Below, in pieces: positions 22,632 to 35,194 of a stretch of DNA of 64,000 nucleotides. The notes below the pieces were generated by a model. It was not told the origin of the DNA and searched no databases. It saw only the letters and a program-made list of their open reading frames with translations. Location: assembly GCF_021130785.1 (NCBI RefSeq), contig NW_025777530.1, forward strand, positions 1 to 64,000, given 5' to 3'. How positions within the stretch are numbered: the first letter of the stretch is position 1; each line of letters begins with the position of its first letter. The stretch is from Homalodisca vitripennis. Its lineage: Eukaryota > Arthropoda > Insecta > Hemiptera > Cicadellidae. The position numbers and the translations under genes were made by a program.

Positions 22632-25489
22632 ATGGCTGGCTCACCAACTAAAATAGAAAGGCTTGTACATTTTTCAAAGTATTGTGTGCTTGCAATACTC
22701 TTTCTTAATATACAAGGAGTTAGTGATAAACTTCCACTTTTGGAAGATCTTGCAATGCAGGAGGATTATGATTTCATCTGTCTTTCAGAACATTGGTTGC
22801 AGAGCGGTGAGATTGATTTCTGCTGTTTAAGTGGGTATAATCTAACTACTAGCTACATACGAACAGTCTTTGGCAGGGGTGGTACTCTCATCTTTGCTAG
22901 GGATGTATATGATTTTAAGCCTATAGACCTCTCTAGTTTTAGCCTTGAAAAAACTCTGGAAGTGTGCGCTATTGAAATCGACTCACTTCAGCTCATAATT
23001 ATTTCTATTTACCGTACACCAGAAAGCAACGAATGGGTCTTTCTTGAAAGCATAGAAAAAATTCTCCTCTATCTCAAGAAATGGATTAATTATAAAATAG
23101 TCATTGGAGGAGATGTGAACGCCCAGTTTGACGTCACCAAGGACAAAAAATCAGTAGTAGATTTTCTCAATGTTCTTTGGCAGTTTAATTTCTACCACCA
23201 CAACTACCAACCTACTAGAGGAGAAGCCTGCCTGGATAATGTGTTTTTAAACACAAACAAAAATGACATTTTTTGCCGTACTGTGCCCTGTTATTTCTCA
23301 GATCATGATGGCTTAGTGTTTCGGTTGTTGTCTGAACGGTCTATTGGACCTGATAAGACTAATGATATTTTTGTTCTACGCAGATCATTTTCAAAACAGA
23401 AACTAGACCTCTTCAAGGTAAAAATCAGTAAAATCAATTGGCATAATCAACTGTTTCTGTACAATTGGATTACACATGGAAATGCAGTTAATAATCCTTT
23501 TACCTGTTTTTTGAAAGTATACAGACCGCTTTTGAACAATGTTTCCCTCTCTGTAAGTATAAAACTAAACCCAAATATGTTAATAAGTCAAATCAATCAT
23601 GGTATACATCAGATCTTGTCAGGCTCAAGGGTCAAGTTAAACTTGCATATGATAATTTTAAAATAAATCAGAACAACCACAACAAACTAGCCTATAAGGA
23701 TTTAGTACATAAATACAAGAAAACAATAAAAGAAGCTTAGCTTAATCACAATGCTAACTTAATTGAAAAATCTAACAATAAATGCATGACAGCTTGGAAC
23801 CTAATTAGGCCTAACCTACAATCTAAGTCCAACCATAGCTGTATTCCTTTACACTCCAGTGTTCTTAATGACTTTTTTATTGAATCTGTCAGTTCCATCA
23901 GAAATAACATTATAAAACCTGAGACTACTTTTGAGCAATTTCTTAATTTAACACAAATAGATCAGCCTAATTTTAACTTTAAACTTGTAACTTGTGATGA
24001 TGTCCTTATGGTCATCAAAAAGATGAAAAACACCAAATCTCAAGATTACTATGGTTTCTCAAATTGGTTGATCAAAGAAATAGTACATTACATTGTAACA
24101 TCTCTTACTTACTGTATTACATTTGCATTCAAGGAGGTATTTTTCCTGAATGCCTAAAAATTTCGAAAATCTCTCCAAAATTCAAAAAGGGGGATAAATA
24201 AAATCCAGGCAACTATCGGCCTATCTGTCTGGTACCTATCCTGTCCAAGGTACTTGAACACATTGTACACAATCAGGTAAACCACTATTTTGAGTCTTGG
24301 TCACTCTTTAATGAACAACAATTTGGCTTCAGAAGTGGACAGTCTTGCATGGATGCAATTGGGGCCATGGAACAGGATATTAGAAATGCCTTTGAAAATA
24401 AAAAGCTTTGCCTGGGCCTCTTTTATTGACCTTAGCAAGGCATTTGACTGCGTGGACCATGGCATTTTGCTTCATAAGCTTAGTTTCTATGGGATAAAGA
24501 ATAAAACTCTTGAATTTTTCAACAGTTATCTCCATAATCGAAGGCAAGCGGTATATACAGGGGGTGTATGGTCCTCTGTCGCAACTAGCAACTGTGGTGT
24601 TCCACAAGCCTCGGTTCTTGGACCCCTTTTGGTTATTATAGCCACTAATGACTTACCATATTGTCTAAGAAGTAATGTATACCTATATGCAGATGACACT
24701 ACATTGCTTACATGCAATAGAGACCTAAATAAACTTGAAAACATGGCTAATCATTCACTTAAAACTGTTTCTGAGTGGTTTTCTGCAAACTCGCTCTTAT
24801 TAAACGAGGAGAAAACCCAAACTATGATTTTTGGACTGAGATCAGTACCTCCAATAAATTATTTTAACACTAGCAAAGAGGTTAAGTTCCTTGGAGTTTG
24901 AGCTGGAAAAAAACAAATAGAGCATCTTTTTACTAGGCTAAGTAGATTAACATTTCTTTTTCGTAGGCTAAGTGACATTTTACCTGATGACTATGTTAAG
25001 ACAGTGTACTTCTCACTCTTTCAATCTGTTCTCAGCTATGGAATTGTTTTTTTGGGGAATAGCCCACACCTAAAAAATGTTCTAGTCATACAAAAAAAGG
25101 TGTTGTTAAGAGTTATAACTAAAGTTAACCATAGAGAACACTGCAAGCCTATTTTTATTAAGTTTAAGATTTTAACTGTTGTTAATTTATACATATTTAA
25201 TATCCTGTTAACTAGTTTTAAGAACCCCTGCTTACATGTAAAAAGGGCTGAGGTACACAACTTCAACACCTGAAATAAAAACAATTTTGATGTACCTTTC
25301 GTTAGACTTGGAAAAAATCAATCTAGTCATAGGATAGTGGGTATAAAAATGTTAAATAAGCTGCCTAAAGAAGTGCTTAATCTTACTTTTAAACAATTTA
25401 AAATAAAACTCCAAAAATGGCTAATAAGTAATCCTTTTTATCATGTAAAAGAATTTTTTGACTTTCCTGCTGCTGAAATCTGTAAGTAA
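22632..25489 (+). pseudogene. LINE D ORF2: endonuclease-reverse transcriptase, frameshifted
   Basis: ORF2 encodes an apurinic-type endonuclease followed by a reverse transcriptase; it would nick the target and prime cDNA there. Endonuclease (22632-about 23400): NIQGVSDK, ICLSEHWL (catalytic Glu), IYRTPES, GGDVNAQFD, CLDNVF and SDHDGLVF are all present. RT (about 24160-24900): YRPICLVPILSKV, GFRSGQS, FIDLSKAFDCVDH, CGVPQASVLGPL (usually PQGS) and YADDTTLL, so the catalytic aspartates are kept. The C-terminal part ends near FYHVKEFFDF at 25489. Breaks include a frameshift near 23510, stops at 23738 and 24199, a stop at 24899 and changes near 25270. The wording of the motifs suggests the CR1/L2/Daphne group, but the clade is not certain. 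Confidence 0.88.
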
Positions 25490-25722
25490 TTAACCTAAGG
25501 TTTTCAATTCTCTCACTGCCTGTACATTGTTATTTAGTTCTAATTTACCAAATAATTAAGGTTGTTTTCTTAAATTTCAACCACAAAACTTTTATATTTG
25601 TGTACTTTCAATCTCAATTTTATAGTTCCTTTTGACAATTTGTTGAACAACATGTTTCCTGTTTTTTGACTATACCTCATGCATGTAAATCTGTGCCTCA
25701 TGGTTAATAAAGACTGATTCTG
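25490..25722 (+). other. LINE D 3' untranslated region and tail
   Basis: This follows the ORF2 stop. The element appears to end at GGTTAATAAAGACTGATTCT, where a short CTGATT-type repeat (about 25707-25722) replaces a poly(A) tail. Other LINEs here end with different short repeats after an AATAAAG word. Confidence 0.6.
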
Positions 25723-26870
25723 ATTATGCTCTATTTTCTGATTTTTGGATTACTAAATCGTTTAAACTGAATAAAATGGTACGCGTTTATATGCTCAAAA
25801 TCTATGTTTTTCCAACATTTATTGAGGACATGCATTATGATTATGCACACAAAATGTCCATGTCACTCCCCATGTGCCCCCACACCCCTTCCCACCAATT
25901 TAGTTGCATAAAATTCTCATATGCATGAAACATAGCAAATGTAGTTGTGTGACATTGTGCATTGTGCAGTTTGTAGATTCTATCTGCCGTGGTTTAAAAA
26001 ATTTAAAGTTAATAAAAATAGTAATAAAAAAGTTATACTGGCCATGCAACTAATAATTCTTTTATGTCGAACATCAAATATCATAATAGATAAAACAAAC
26101 ATTTTGTTTATTTGAAATAATTTAGTACAAAGGAGTTTTAATTCTTTTACATACACAAATTGCGTAATTTGATAACAAATAAACCAATATTGTAACTTAA
26201 AATTTAAAATTCTTAGTACTTAATACAAATTATTGTTTCACTGCAGTTGATATATTTTATGTAAAAGTAATTGGTTTAATTACTCGTGTATAATTAATAA
26301 TTAATTGTTCAACAGTTTCTCCCCCAGTTATTTTTATAAAAGCCTAAAGAGAAGGTTTACAATGAAAAGGTTAAATTAAATCGTTTTACTAGAATACAAT
26401 AATAAACACAAGTATCCATTTTATTACAAAAATACAAATAGTTCCCAGTAACTTGTTAAAAACACAAAGCATTAATGGATAAGGAATAATGAAATAAATC
26501 TCACTCCAGATTTCTGAAAAGAGGAAATAATACTGAAAGCAATTCAATTTGTTTCGCGGTTCAAGATCTCATTTTATTCAAACTGGCCTCATTGTGTTTC
26601 GTGAATAAGATTTTTAAAAAGGAAACCTTCGTCAAAAAATACAAAATTTACTAATAAAACAAATACAGCTTCAACTTTTAGTAAGTTATCTTCTGGTGTC
26701 AATAACTATTAAACCTGGGGATATAATTTTAAACCATGTTAATATTTGTGTGTGATAGGCCTATCAAACGTAGTGTTTTTCGTCATTTGTTCGTTATTAT
26801 GCGCACTGTGTTCGAAAATGTTAACCAACGACGACTTCAGATGGATAATTAATCCTCGCTAAAGGTTGAA
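25723..26870. other. Gene-free DNA
   Basis: AT-rich DNA with no open frame or repeat that I can assign, other than poly-A/T runs and a C-rich patch near 25868-25896. Confidence 0.55.
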
Positions 26871-27470
26871 CTGTTTGACGAAGGTACGTGTTGTTGTTAT
26901 TAAACTATTTAACGAAGATACGTGTTGTTGTTATTAAACTGTTTGACAAAGGTACCTGTTGTTGTTTATTAAACTCTTTGACGAAGGTACGTGTTGCTGT
27001 TATCAAACTGTTTGACAAAGGTACCTGTTTTTGTTATTAAACTCTTTGACGAAGGTACCTGTTGTTGTTATTAAACTCTTTGACGAAGGTACGTGTTGCT
27101 GTTATCAAACTGTTTGACAAAGGTACGTGTTGTTGTTATTAAACTGTTTGGCGAAGGTACGTGTTGCTGTTATCAAACTGTTTGACGAAGGCACGTGTTG
27201 TTGTTATTAAACGGTTTGACGAAGGTACGTGTTGCTGTTATTAAACGGTTTGACGAAGGTACGTGTTGCTGTTATTAAACTGTTTGACGAAGGCACGTGT
27301 TGCTTGTTTATTAAAACTGTTTTGACGAAAGGCACGTGTTGTTGTTATTAAACTATGTTTGACGAAGGTACGTGTTGCTGTTTATCAAACTGTTTGACGA
27401 AGGTACGTGTTGCTGCACTGTTTGTTGTTATTAAACTGTTTGACGAAGGTACGTGTTGTTATTAGTAAAA
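26871..27470. repeat. 34-bp minisatellite, about 17.5 copies
   Basis: This is a tandem array with the unit CTGTTTGACGAAGGTACGTG plus TTGTTGTTATTAAA. Copies vary at set positions: CTG/CTC/CGG at the start, GACG/GACA, GGTACG/GGTACC/GGCACG, TTGTTG/TTGCTG and TTATTAAA/TTATCAAA. Some variants recur in pairs (copies 4 and 7 are identical; copies 3 and 5 share GACAAAGGTACCTG). This suggests duplication of multi-unit blocks. Copies near 27300-27380 carry extra single bases. One partial copy lies at 27415-27438. There is no coding frame across the array. Confidence 0.95.
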
Positions 27471-28529
27471 TTTAATGTTTGTATAACTAAATGTCAGTGT
27501 GTGGGTCATCATGAGTCATACATACCTAAAAATCTATCTATACAAGGAAAAAATAAATGTTACACTTACACATAAAAGTTAAAAACAATGCTGGAGGAGT
27601 CATCACGTTATAATTAGCGTTAAATTTTCCGGTTCACAGCATGTCGGAACATTCTTTACACAATTAATTATGTACTTGATTTTTGACCTTACCGTAGAGA
27701 CCCATATTTTATTAACAGGTGTTAAACTGAATCATTGCAAAATTTATCGAAATGAACTCGTATACATTTATCTTTCAAAACCGTCATACATGCACTTTCA
27801 ATTTTGTTTATTGTAGTCTAGGAATATTCTTTAAAAATTACACTTCGTGATACAAAATGTATACGGTGATTTTCCTTTATAGCATTTAATACATTCTTGT
27901 AATATATAAAGTTCAAGAATATAATATATACAATTTACAGTGGATACAAAAATTCTAATATCGTTCAAACATCAATACCTGTGGAAACGAGGCTAAAAAA
28001 TATGTATAATTATAAAAAAGGAAACATTTGAAAATATAAATTAGTTTGAACATGCGTAAATTTGCAACATCTTCCTACCATTAGTAAAAGAAGAAACCCA
28101 TTCAAACTTATGAATTGCAAACCATATTTTTGTACACAATACTTTTATAATGTATTTGTTTTTGGTCTTTACTATTAGTTTTAAATTTTATTCCTACAAT
28201 TTTATCATATTTTTTTATATTTTAACACGTTTTTTTCTATTTTATACATATGTTTTTATTAAAGGAATAACTGATGATGCTTTAACCAGTGAAAATTCTT
28301 TTAAAATAAATTAAGATTGTTATAGTTGGTTCTTGTTATATTATACGGACAGAAATGAAACTTTCCAATATCTTTAGTGCCTTCCCTTTCGCTTAACCTG
28401 TAAATCTTACGGTTTTATTTCATAACGATATTTACAAACCATATTTTCCAACTTTAGGATATGATTCCTCAGTTATGTCAACATTCTGACATATACATTT
28501 CAAAATTGCTCACTTTCGTTTGCCTATTA
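27471..28529. other. Gene-free DNA
   Basis: AT-rich; nothing recognised on either strand. Confidence 0.55.
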
Positions 28530-28700
28530 TTACTTTTGTCATTATAATTAGCTATAAATCTAAATTTATTTCCACATTCTAACTTCAGCTATGGAGAGTG
28601 CCAATGGCCGAGCAGTCTAACACCCCCTAGTTTGTATATGAGCTATAGATGTGCAGGTTCACAACCTGTCTGTGCCTGTAGGATGTTTTATCATGCAATA
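28530..28700 (+). repeat. tRNA-derived SINE-like repeat
   Basis: An A-box-like TGGCCGAGCAG (28605-28615) and a B-box-like GGTTCACAACC (28656-28666) lie 40 bp apart, the spacing of an RNA polymerase III internal promoter. The sequence between does not fold into a clean tRNA. The repeat also covers sequence upstream of the A box: 28530-28625 matches the complement of 52170-52262 (TATAATTAGCTATAAAT, CTTCAGCTA, GGAGAGTGCCA). The tRNA-like part is therefore embedded in a longer repeat. The right boundary is unclear, and GC content stays raised to about 28850. Confidence 0.5.
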
Positions 28701-31700
28701 AACCCTGTACTGTATCAACCCTCCCCCTTATTCTGTGTGATAAGATCCTCACAAAGACTAGTGGCTCACGAGAGCGGGCAGAATAAGGCTTGAAATAAAA
28801 TCGGTCTCTCCTTCTATTTAAAGAATCTTCGACCTTAAGGTTTAGTTTAAAATATGACAAGGTTCAACAATAATTTGTCTCAATACAACTGTGTACTAAA
28901 AATAGAAAATATTCTCAAAATTGAAATATGATGTTATTATGTTGACTACTAAATTTATAAATAATAAGAAAATTTCGAAGTAAAATACAAAATATTCATA
29001 CATCTATGCAGAGGAGTAATTCGTATATTATGAAGTATCAGTCATTTCAGCAGATATTACCCTATCCTAATATTTATTGCGCTGAAGTAGGTATCGTCGT
29101 TGTTAAGGAATTATTTCTATTTATCCGTCTTTTTTACAAGATTAAATATTTTTTTGATATTCGTTTCTTCAAGTGTATGGCAATTTCGACAGTACACAGA
29201 ACGTTGACAATTCTCTTGACGGTATGTTTTTCGTAATTGCGGAAATAGGTTACGAAAGACATACTTGCAAAAATTATATACCTAATTATTTGAAACTAAA
29301 GATAGATGGAAACTATACCATACACTATATCAGCGTTTTAGGAACATTATGTTATTTTATCCAAATTTTATATTCACACGATAGACTTCTCTCATTGTTA
29401 CAGATGACACCTGACAAGTCCGCAGGAATTGGTGACACTTATTTTGTTGTTAGAGTCCTTCTTTCCTCTATGATGGTATAACATGTGATAGTGCTCTTGA
29501 ATTCTGTTGCTCGTGACTTGAGTTCACGACTTTGCAACCTGTCCAGTGACAACACCTATGTTCATTTTCTTCTATCTGGACTCCAAGCAGTTTTCGGGTA
29601 AGTGTACAACTTTTACTCTCTGTTCTTTTTTCAAATCTTATTATATCCTAAACTCACGAGGAGATAGATTTCAAACCTTTAAAATTATTAAAACTGTGTT
29701 ATCATTTTTTTACATACACGTTGGCCAATTTCTGAATCCTATATCATCTAGTTGCTAATTTGTAAGTGTTTTTTACAGTCTTCTGTAGTACTTTTCTGCT
29801 TGCTATTTTTACTCGTTTAACTACCATTGATATTATATGCATGGGCGAATTGATTATATGTAATGGATTATTGATGGCCGTTGATTTAATAATCACTAAA
29901 CAATGGAAAATCGTTTTAAAGAGAAGCTGAACACATCAGACACGAGTCTCTATGTTGCCAGCGGCTGTGAGAGTGGACATGTTATTGGTTCAGCAGATCA
30001 CTGACAACACTTCTACTGAGATTGAACCAAACAAAACATTTATAAGATTTTCCTCCTATTTTATAGAAGTTTTGATCGGGTCGCTTTTCCAAATCCACTT
30101 ACCTTCACACTCATATTTACGTCTCTATATATCACAGACTATTAATAAAATAGTGATAATATTAGCCCTCTATTCTCGCCTACGCATTCACAATTATAAT
30201 TTCATTTCATGCTGTAAGCACAATATTTTTTAATCCGACTTATAATCTTTCATTAAGTTTTTTAAAACTTTGTCTATGATTGTTGACGGTTTCAATCAAG
30301 GTTTATTCCGCCCACTCTTCTATTTTTTTCTAATCATCTTGTTAAATAAGGCATTGGGATGGGCATGCCTGTCCTCAGCCGATTGTAAGGAAATGCAAAC
30401 GAAAAAGAAGAATTGTCATTTAGTCAATGTATTTTATGTTGTCTTAAGTTTCTGTAGTAATAAAACAAAATGTAATTTTTAAAATTATGAAATTTTGCAT
30501 TACACAGCAAAGAAGTTAGGTTGTGAAATTGATGAAAAAACTGGCAGCCTGTTAAAAGAAATTATATTGGTCGTTGGTTTGTTAAGCTTTAGGTCATTAC
30601 GATAAAGCTCCATTAATTTTTACTAATGTATACATAATGTTATCAGTTTGAAATGATATGTTGTTTGTTGTTGATATTGTCACCACTACTATTTATAAAT
30701 TGTATAATTTCTTGCTTTCATAATCATTGTTTAGTTTCGTTTTTATATGGTATTTACTACTTTAACGCACTTACTAATAAATATAATTACAGGTATGAAA
30801 CAGGTAATGTGGATCATTTTCATTGTACATGTTAGGAATTACACCGTATACATGTCAGACACCTAGTGCTAGAACACACTAGATTACTCTAGAGAACACC
30901 TAGAAGCAGTCACACTCAGAAACCAATCGATTTTCAAGACGTCGAGTGTTTTTGTTTTTTATATCACGTAATGTGTTACATTTTAATTCATCTGACAACA
31001 CTTTCTCGTCGATTACCAACAAGCTGATTGATAATGGTTTAATCACATAATTTTCATATGCTAAACAAACACTTATTTATTGACTTATTAATGATAATAT
31101 TCTTTTTGTTATACCCAACTTTAAATAACTGTATGGCAGGTAAATACTGTGTATATCGAAGCATAACGCTGATATAAAGCTTCAAAGTTAATTCATGTAG
31201 AAATGACGATCAGATACGTATATATATAGTCTTCTCAAACAACAGAGTTGTGTTTAAAACCCTATTGTTCTAACACTCATCCTTGTCAAATCCACTTATT
31301 TGTAAGCTATTTATTAATTTAGGTAAATTTCATTTAATTTTTCTGTTTACAGGTGAAATAACCACAATACGCGACAGATATTTAGGGATAACCCAAATTT
31401 TTATTAGAACCATACAAATGAATTGAGTGAGACAAATACGATAAATCTACACTACGTTGTTGTGTAATGTAAAATTACAGGCTCAAAATCAAAAGTAATT
31501 AAAAGAATGTTAAATGTTCATTTCAGCGTATAATTGCTAAAAAGGTAATCTAAAATACAAAATCCCTATATTTCCTAATTTATAAGTATGTTAAATTATT
31601 TAAATCATTATTTGAGTAACCAGATTTAATAAATCAATATCCATGCTATTTACATCAATGACTATTCTATTCGTTAACTGAATAGGTGGACGTTTTCAAC

Positions 31701-32272
31701 GCAGCGAGGGAGACTTCACATTCATTCAGAATTCCTTAGGTCTAATATTTGATTTCAATATGTCTTATCCGTTCCAAACCGTCTCGCAATGTCTACACAC
31801 CGCTAAGATCACGGTACAGTTGATAAGCGTTACTTCCAGCTCTGCTATGTACTCTTTTATCGAAATAAAAAAATATTATTTCAACCAGTTTTCAAATTCA
31901 TTTCAAGGTTTCATGTCATGGCTATCACTATGAATAGATATTGATGTTGATATTGCAGTGAATAGAATATGATCAATTCGTGTTGGCTGAGCTTTAGCGA
32001 AGTCCAAATGTCCTAAACCTATTCGTAGGTTTAGGAAATTTACGTATGCCAACTTCATTTCTGTACGAGGTACGCTGAGATGGTAAATGTTTTTCCGTGT
32101 ATAGTTTTAAATCAATCTTACAGGTAACCTTAATGGCAACGGGGAAATATCTGAATAATAAATTTGTAGAAAAATTTAGTAGACGAAAAACGAGATTCAA
32201 AACATGGGACATAATAACAAATGCAACCAACGTATCCAAAAAAGATATATAGTTTTATAGTTACTTGGTGTG
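28701..32272. other. Gene-free DNA
   Basis: There is no gene I can defend. Open frames at 29006-29236, 29173-29481, 29952-30233 and 30270-30482 are short, hydrophobic by composition and without motifs. The R5 repeat copy lies at 29951-30078. Confidence 0.5.
29951..30078 (+). repeat. Dispersed repeat family R5, copy 2
   Basis: It aligns with 1545-1672. The arms ATTGGTTCA and TGAACCAA are kept around a longer loop, so the hairpin of copy 1 survives in weaker form. Confidence 0.7.
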
Positions 32273-32310
32273 CACTGTTTCAACATAGTACCTTTAATGT
32301 TGAAACAGTG
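32273..32310. repeat. Perfect 14-bp hairpin
   Basis: CACTGTTTCAACAT (32273-32286) and ATGTTGAAACAGTG (32297-32310) are exact complements separated by 10 nt. No tail of T residues or other RNA-gene signal adjoins it. Confidence 0.85.
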
Positions 32311-32548
32311 ACATGAAATGTACTTCAATGAAAAAAATGAGAATCTTTTTTTACAAAATTGGATAAAATAAAAATGTATAACTATTAAATTGTGTAAACG
32401 AAGTCGTGATTAGGGCGCTAGCGATTGTATTACGTTTCAGGTCATTTTGTAATACTAACTTAAATCAAAATGTTTAAGGACGAATTACTGCTGTACATAA
32501 TTTAAGAGTAGGCTGTTTTATTTGGGCGTACATTTATGAAAAAGTTTG

Positions 32549-32793
32549 TTGCAATGAACCTCACAACTAACACTTGGTTGAGACCGGTCCTTAATAAGTT
32601 CAATATTGCCTCAAGTACTATGGCAAGAGCTCTCCAATCAGCTTTGTTTATTCTTGTGTGTTCTTGAAAACCAAAGCTGATTCTCTTCCTGAATGCTCTT
32701 GCGTTTCTAATTAAAATACACAGAACTTCGTGAGTTTAGTCGAAGAAATGTTTAAAACTGCCGATATTTCTACCTTTAATTGTAGCGTCTGAG
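32549..32793 (+). repeat. Dispersed repeat family R4, copy 2
   Basis: It matches the complement of 8102-8347 from GTTGCAATGAACCTCACAAC through TTGTAGxGTCTGAG. The shared frame reads MNLTTNTWLRPVLNKFNIAS and is stopped after about 37 codons. Confidence 0.65.
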
Positions 32794-35194
32794 ATATAAT
32801 ATATAAAAGGTCACTGCTACGAAAATGATATTGTAATATTAAACCATGTAATTTTGGAATAAATACGAAAATTTAAAGAAAGGAAGTGTTTTCACCCCTC
32901 GGAATCCACAGCTCGATGGGCACGATATAACATTAGGATATAACCTCTCGATCCATGAATTTTCTTAGCCTGTAAACACACATCCTCTGTAAATGAAGCC
33001 ACCAAATACACATCCAATCCATTAAAACCGTGAGAAGTTTTATTTCAACTGTTACGCAGCTCTTACACACAGCTGTTACACAATTAAATAAGACTTTTTA
33101 GTGAATTTTATATGTAACAATCGAATAATATCGTAGATAATATTTGCAAGCACTTTCGCTTTCGAAGCGTCATCAGACTCACTTAACTAAATATACTCAT
33201 AGCAAGCTTTACTGTGGTTTATCAAAGAACCTAGATTTATAAATAAGATACTACAAAAATAGTCCTCAGATATACAAAACACACTTTTTAGGATTTTCTG
33301 TCCTTGTTTAATTTATGTTTGCTATTCGCAGGCCTTGTTTGCTGTTTAATTAAAGCTATGCTAAAATTGAGAAATGTGCCCCTACCGTATATTCTAGCAT
33401 TACAATATACTCGTATACTATTGAGCACCATCACTCATCTCTCAAATGTTTCTTTTTTCCCCTCTTAATAACAAAAATAATAATAAATAATAACGGCACT
33501 TATTTTGGGCTTAGGATGTGAACAATAACAGTAGAAAATGGAAATATAAGATTAATTTATTACTGCAGATAATATTTCTCATTGATTCTATGTAACGTCA
33601 AAGTTATTAATTAAAACATATTCAAACACTCCAGAATCACTTGTAATATATACATATACTAATGAATAAAACATAATTTGTGAATTAACTAGCTTCAGGA
33701 TGACATATATGACCAACTATATACTCATTTTTAAATCGTTGTAAAGGAAAAAGGGTATTGATAAATAAACCTACGAGTGATAGGAAACGGTCAATCACGT
33801 CTACGTTACGCTGAGGGCAAAGTTGCAAGAAAGAAATTAATCCTTTAACATTCTAGCCTTTCATTGAGACTTTTTATTGGTTTTTATTCGGCTATAAAAA
33901 TGAGCAGAGAATGACCTAGCTACTTTCAAATTTGTATTGGTCCCAATAATAATTATACCAATGTTATGAAATCCAGTTTTATGGGTATAACAAGTAAAAT
34001 AGTCGGTGTACATATTTAACGTACAACTAGTTAGTTATAATTTAGCTTATTTTTACTTAAATTAAGAAATAAATTAATTTTAAAAACTTATCAAAGAGGG
34101 TGGTTGAAATAATTCTGGGTTTAAATGTGTCCAGGATAAAAACGTTTATGAATTTTTTATAACTTAAAGACAGAGATTTTTAAATTACAGTTAACCAGTT
34201 TTAGAGTTACAAGACAAAAGATTCTGAAATAAGATTTATCCTCTTTCAGACCGAGTTAAATCTGTTTCCGTGTCCTTTATAGTATATAACTATATTTCAT
34301 TTAAGATTCTTTTATGTCAAATATAATTTTTATTTGGAAATAATGAAATATTGTTCTATTTTACAAAGCGAACACTTAAGACACAGGTAAACCATGAGAG
34401 CACACAGTTACATTGTCCTATTATTGTTTTAATAAAATGGATAGATGAAATTTGTTTAGATAAAAATTTAGTTCCATATATTTTCCGTCAAAAAGGAATA
34501 GATTTTACGAGGGACGCTTTTGTCGTGACCATTATTGTCTCACACGTATTTTAAGTCCGTATTACGATAGAGCGTAAACGTCTTTATAACAAAGTGAAAG
34601 ATGTTTATCTTCATGAATACTAAGCATTTTATTGGCCATCATTATCTGTTTAATCTTTACTATAATTCAACACTATCATGCGGAAAAATGCAAAGAATGG
34701 TTCCGTTCTTTGAGAAGAGATTTAAATACTCGCTCAAGCCACGTTGCAAAACCCAGTGAAGTGATACCTCTCTTTACACAGTCAAGTTGCCGGTAACTTA
34801 CTCTCTGTGGACTTACAGTGGTGAAGATAGCTGAAAACAACCACAACTTACACAAAGCACAAGCACCTGTTGAAACACTGCTAAAATAATTACGACTGTT
34901 GAAACATCACAGGTGCAAATGTAATCTTGATAAGAGAGATGATATTATTATTACTCAATATCTTGGTTATAATATTGACTTTTTAATTTAATAAACCTAT
35001 ATTATTTGATAACACTAGTAATAAAAGCAGATTTTCCAAAATGAAATTAACTCTGCAAGGCCTTTGAGAATCGGGGATTCGGTCTCCAGGTTACTTCAAA
35101 AATAAATAAATATGTACATTTTTAAGCAATAAGTACAAAAATAACATGTGGCAAAGAATTTGAAAAATTTAGTCAGTATAATTTTTTAAAATCT
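32794..35194. other. Gene-free DNA
   Basis: Apart from the hammerhead-like motif at 33142-33185, nothing is recognised. If the Penelope-like remnant is real, part of this may be its 3' side, but no terminal repeat could be matched. Confidence 0.45.
33142..33185 (-). ncRNA. Hammerhead-ribozyme-like motif (candidate)
   Basis: On the minus strand the core CTGATGA (33176-33170) is followed by a short stem-loop, GCTT-CGA-AAGC, and then GAAA (33158-33155) and GTGCTTGC. CTGATGA, stem II and GAAA, in that order, make the conserved core of a hammerhead ribozyme. Penelope-like elements are known to carry such motifs in their terminal repeats. One unpaired C precedes stem II, and I could not assign stems I and III. 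A Penelope-like coding remnant lies 2 kb away on the same strand. Cleavage activity is unproven, and chance is possible. Confidence 0.35.

Larger units (their letters stand above)
21170..24128 (+). repeat. Tandem unit 2 of LINE D locus
   Basis: This is the second unit. It is homologous to 18192-21165 and continues directly into the reverse transcriptase. Small differences include a shorter (TA)n near 21628-21645, 7 rather than 8 T before the ORF1 stop, and scattered SNPs such as AAG to AAT near 22522. Confidence 0.9.

Noticed and set aside
26871..27470. Regularly repeated units resembling a CRISPR array
   Set aside because: The units are directly contiguous with no unique spacers, the setting is eukaryotic and no cas genes exist. 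It is a minisatellite.
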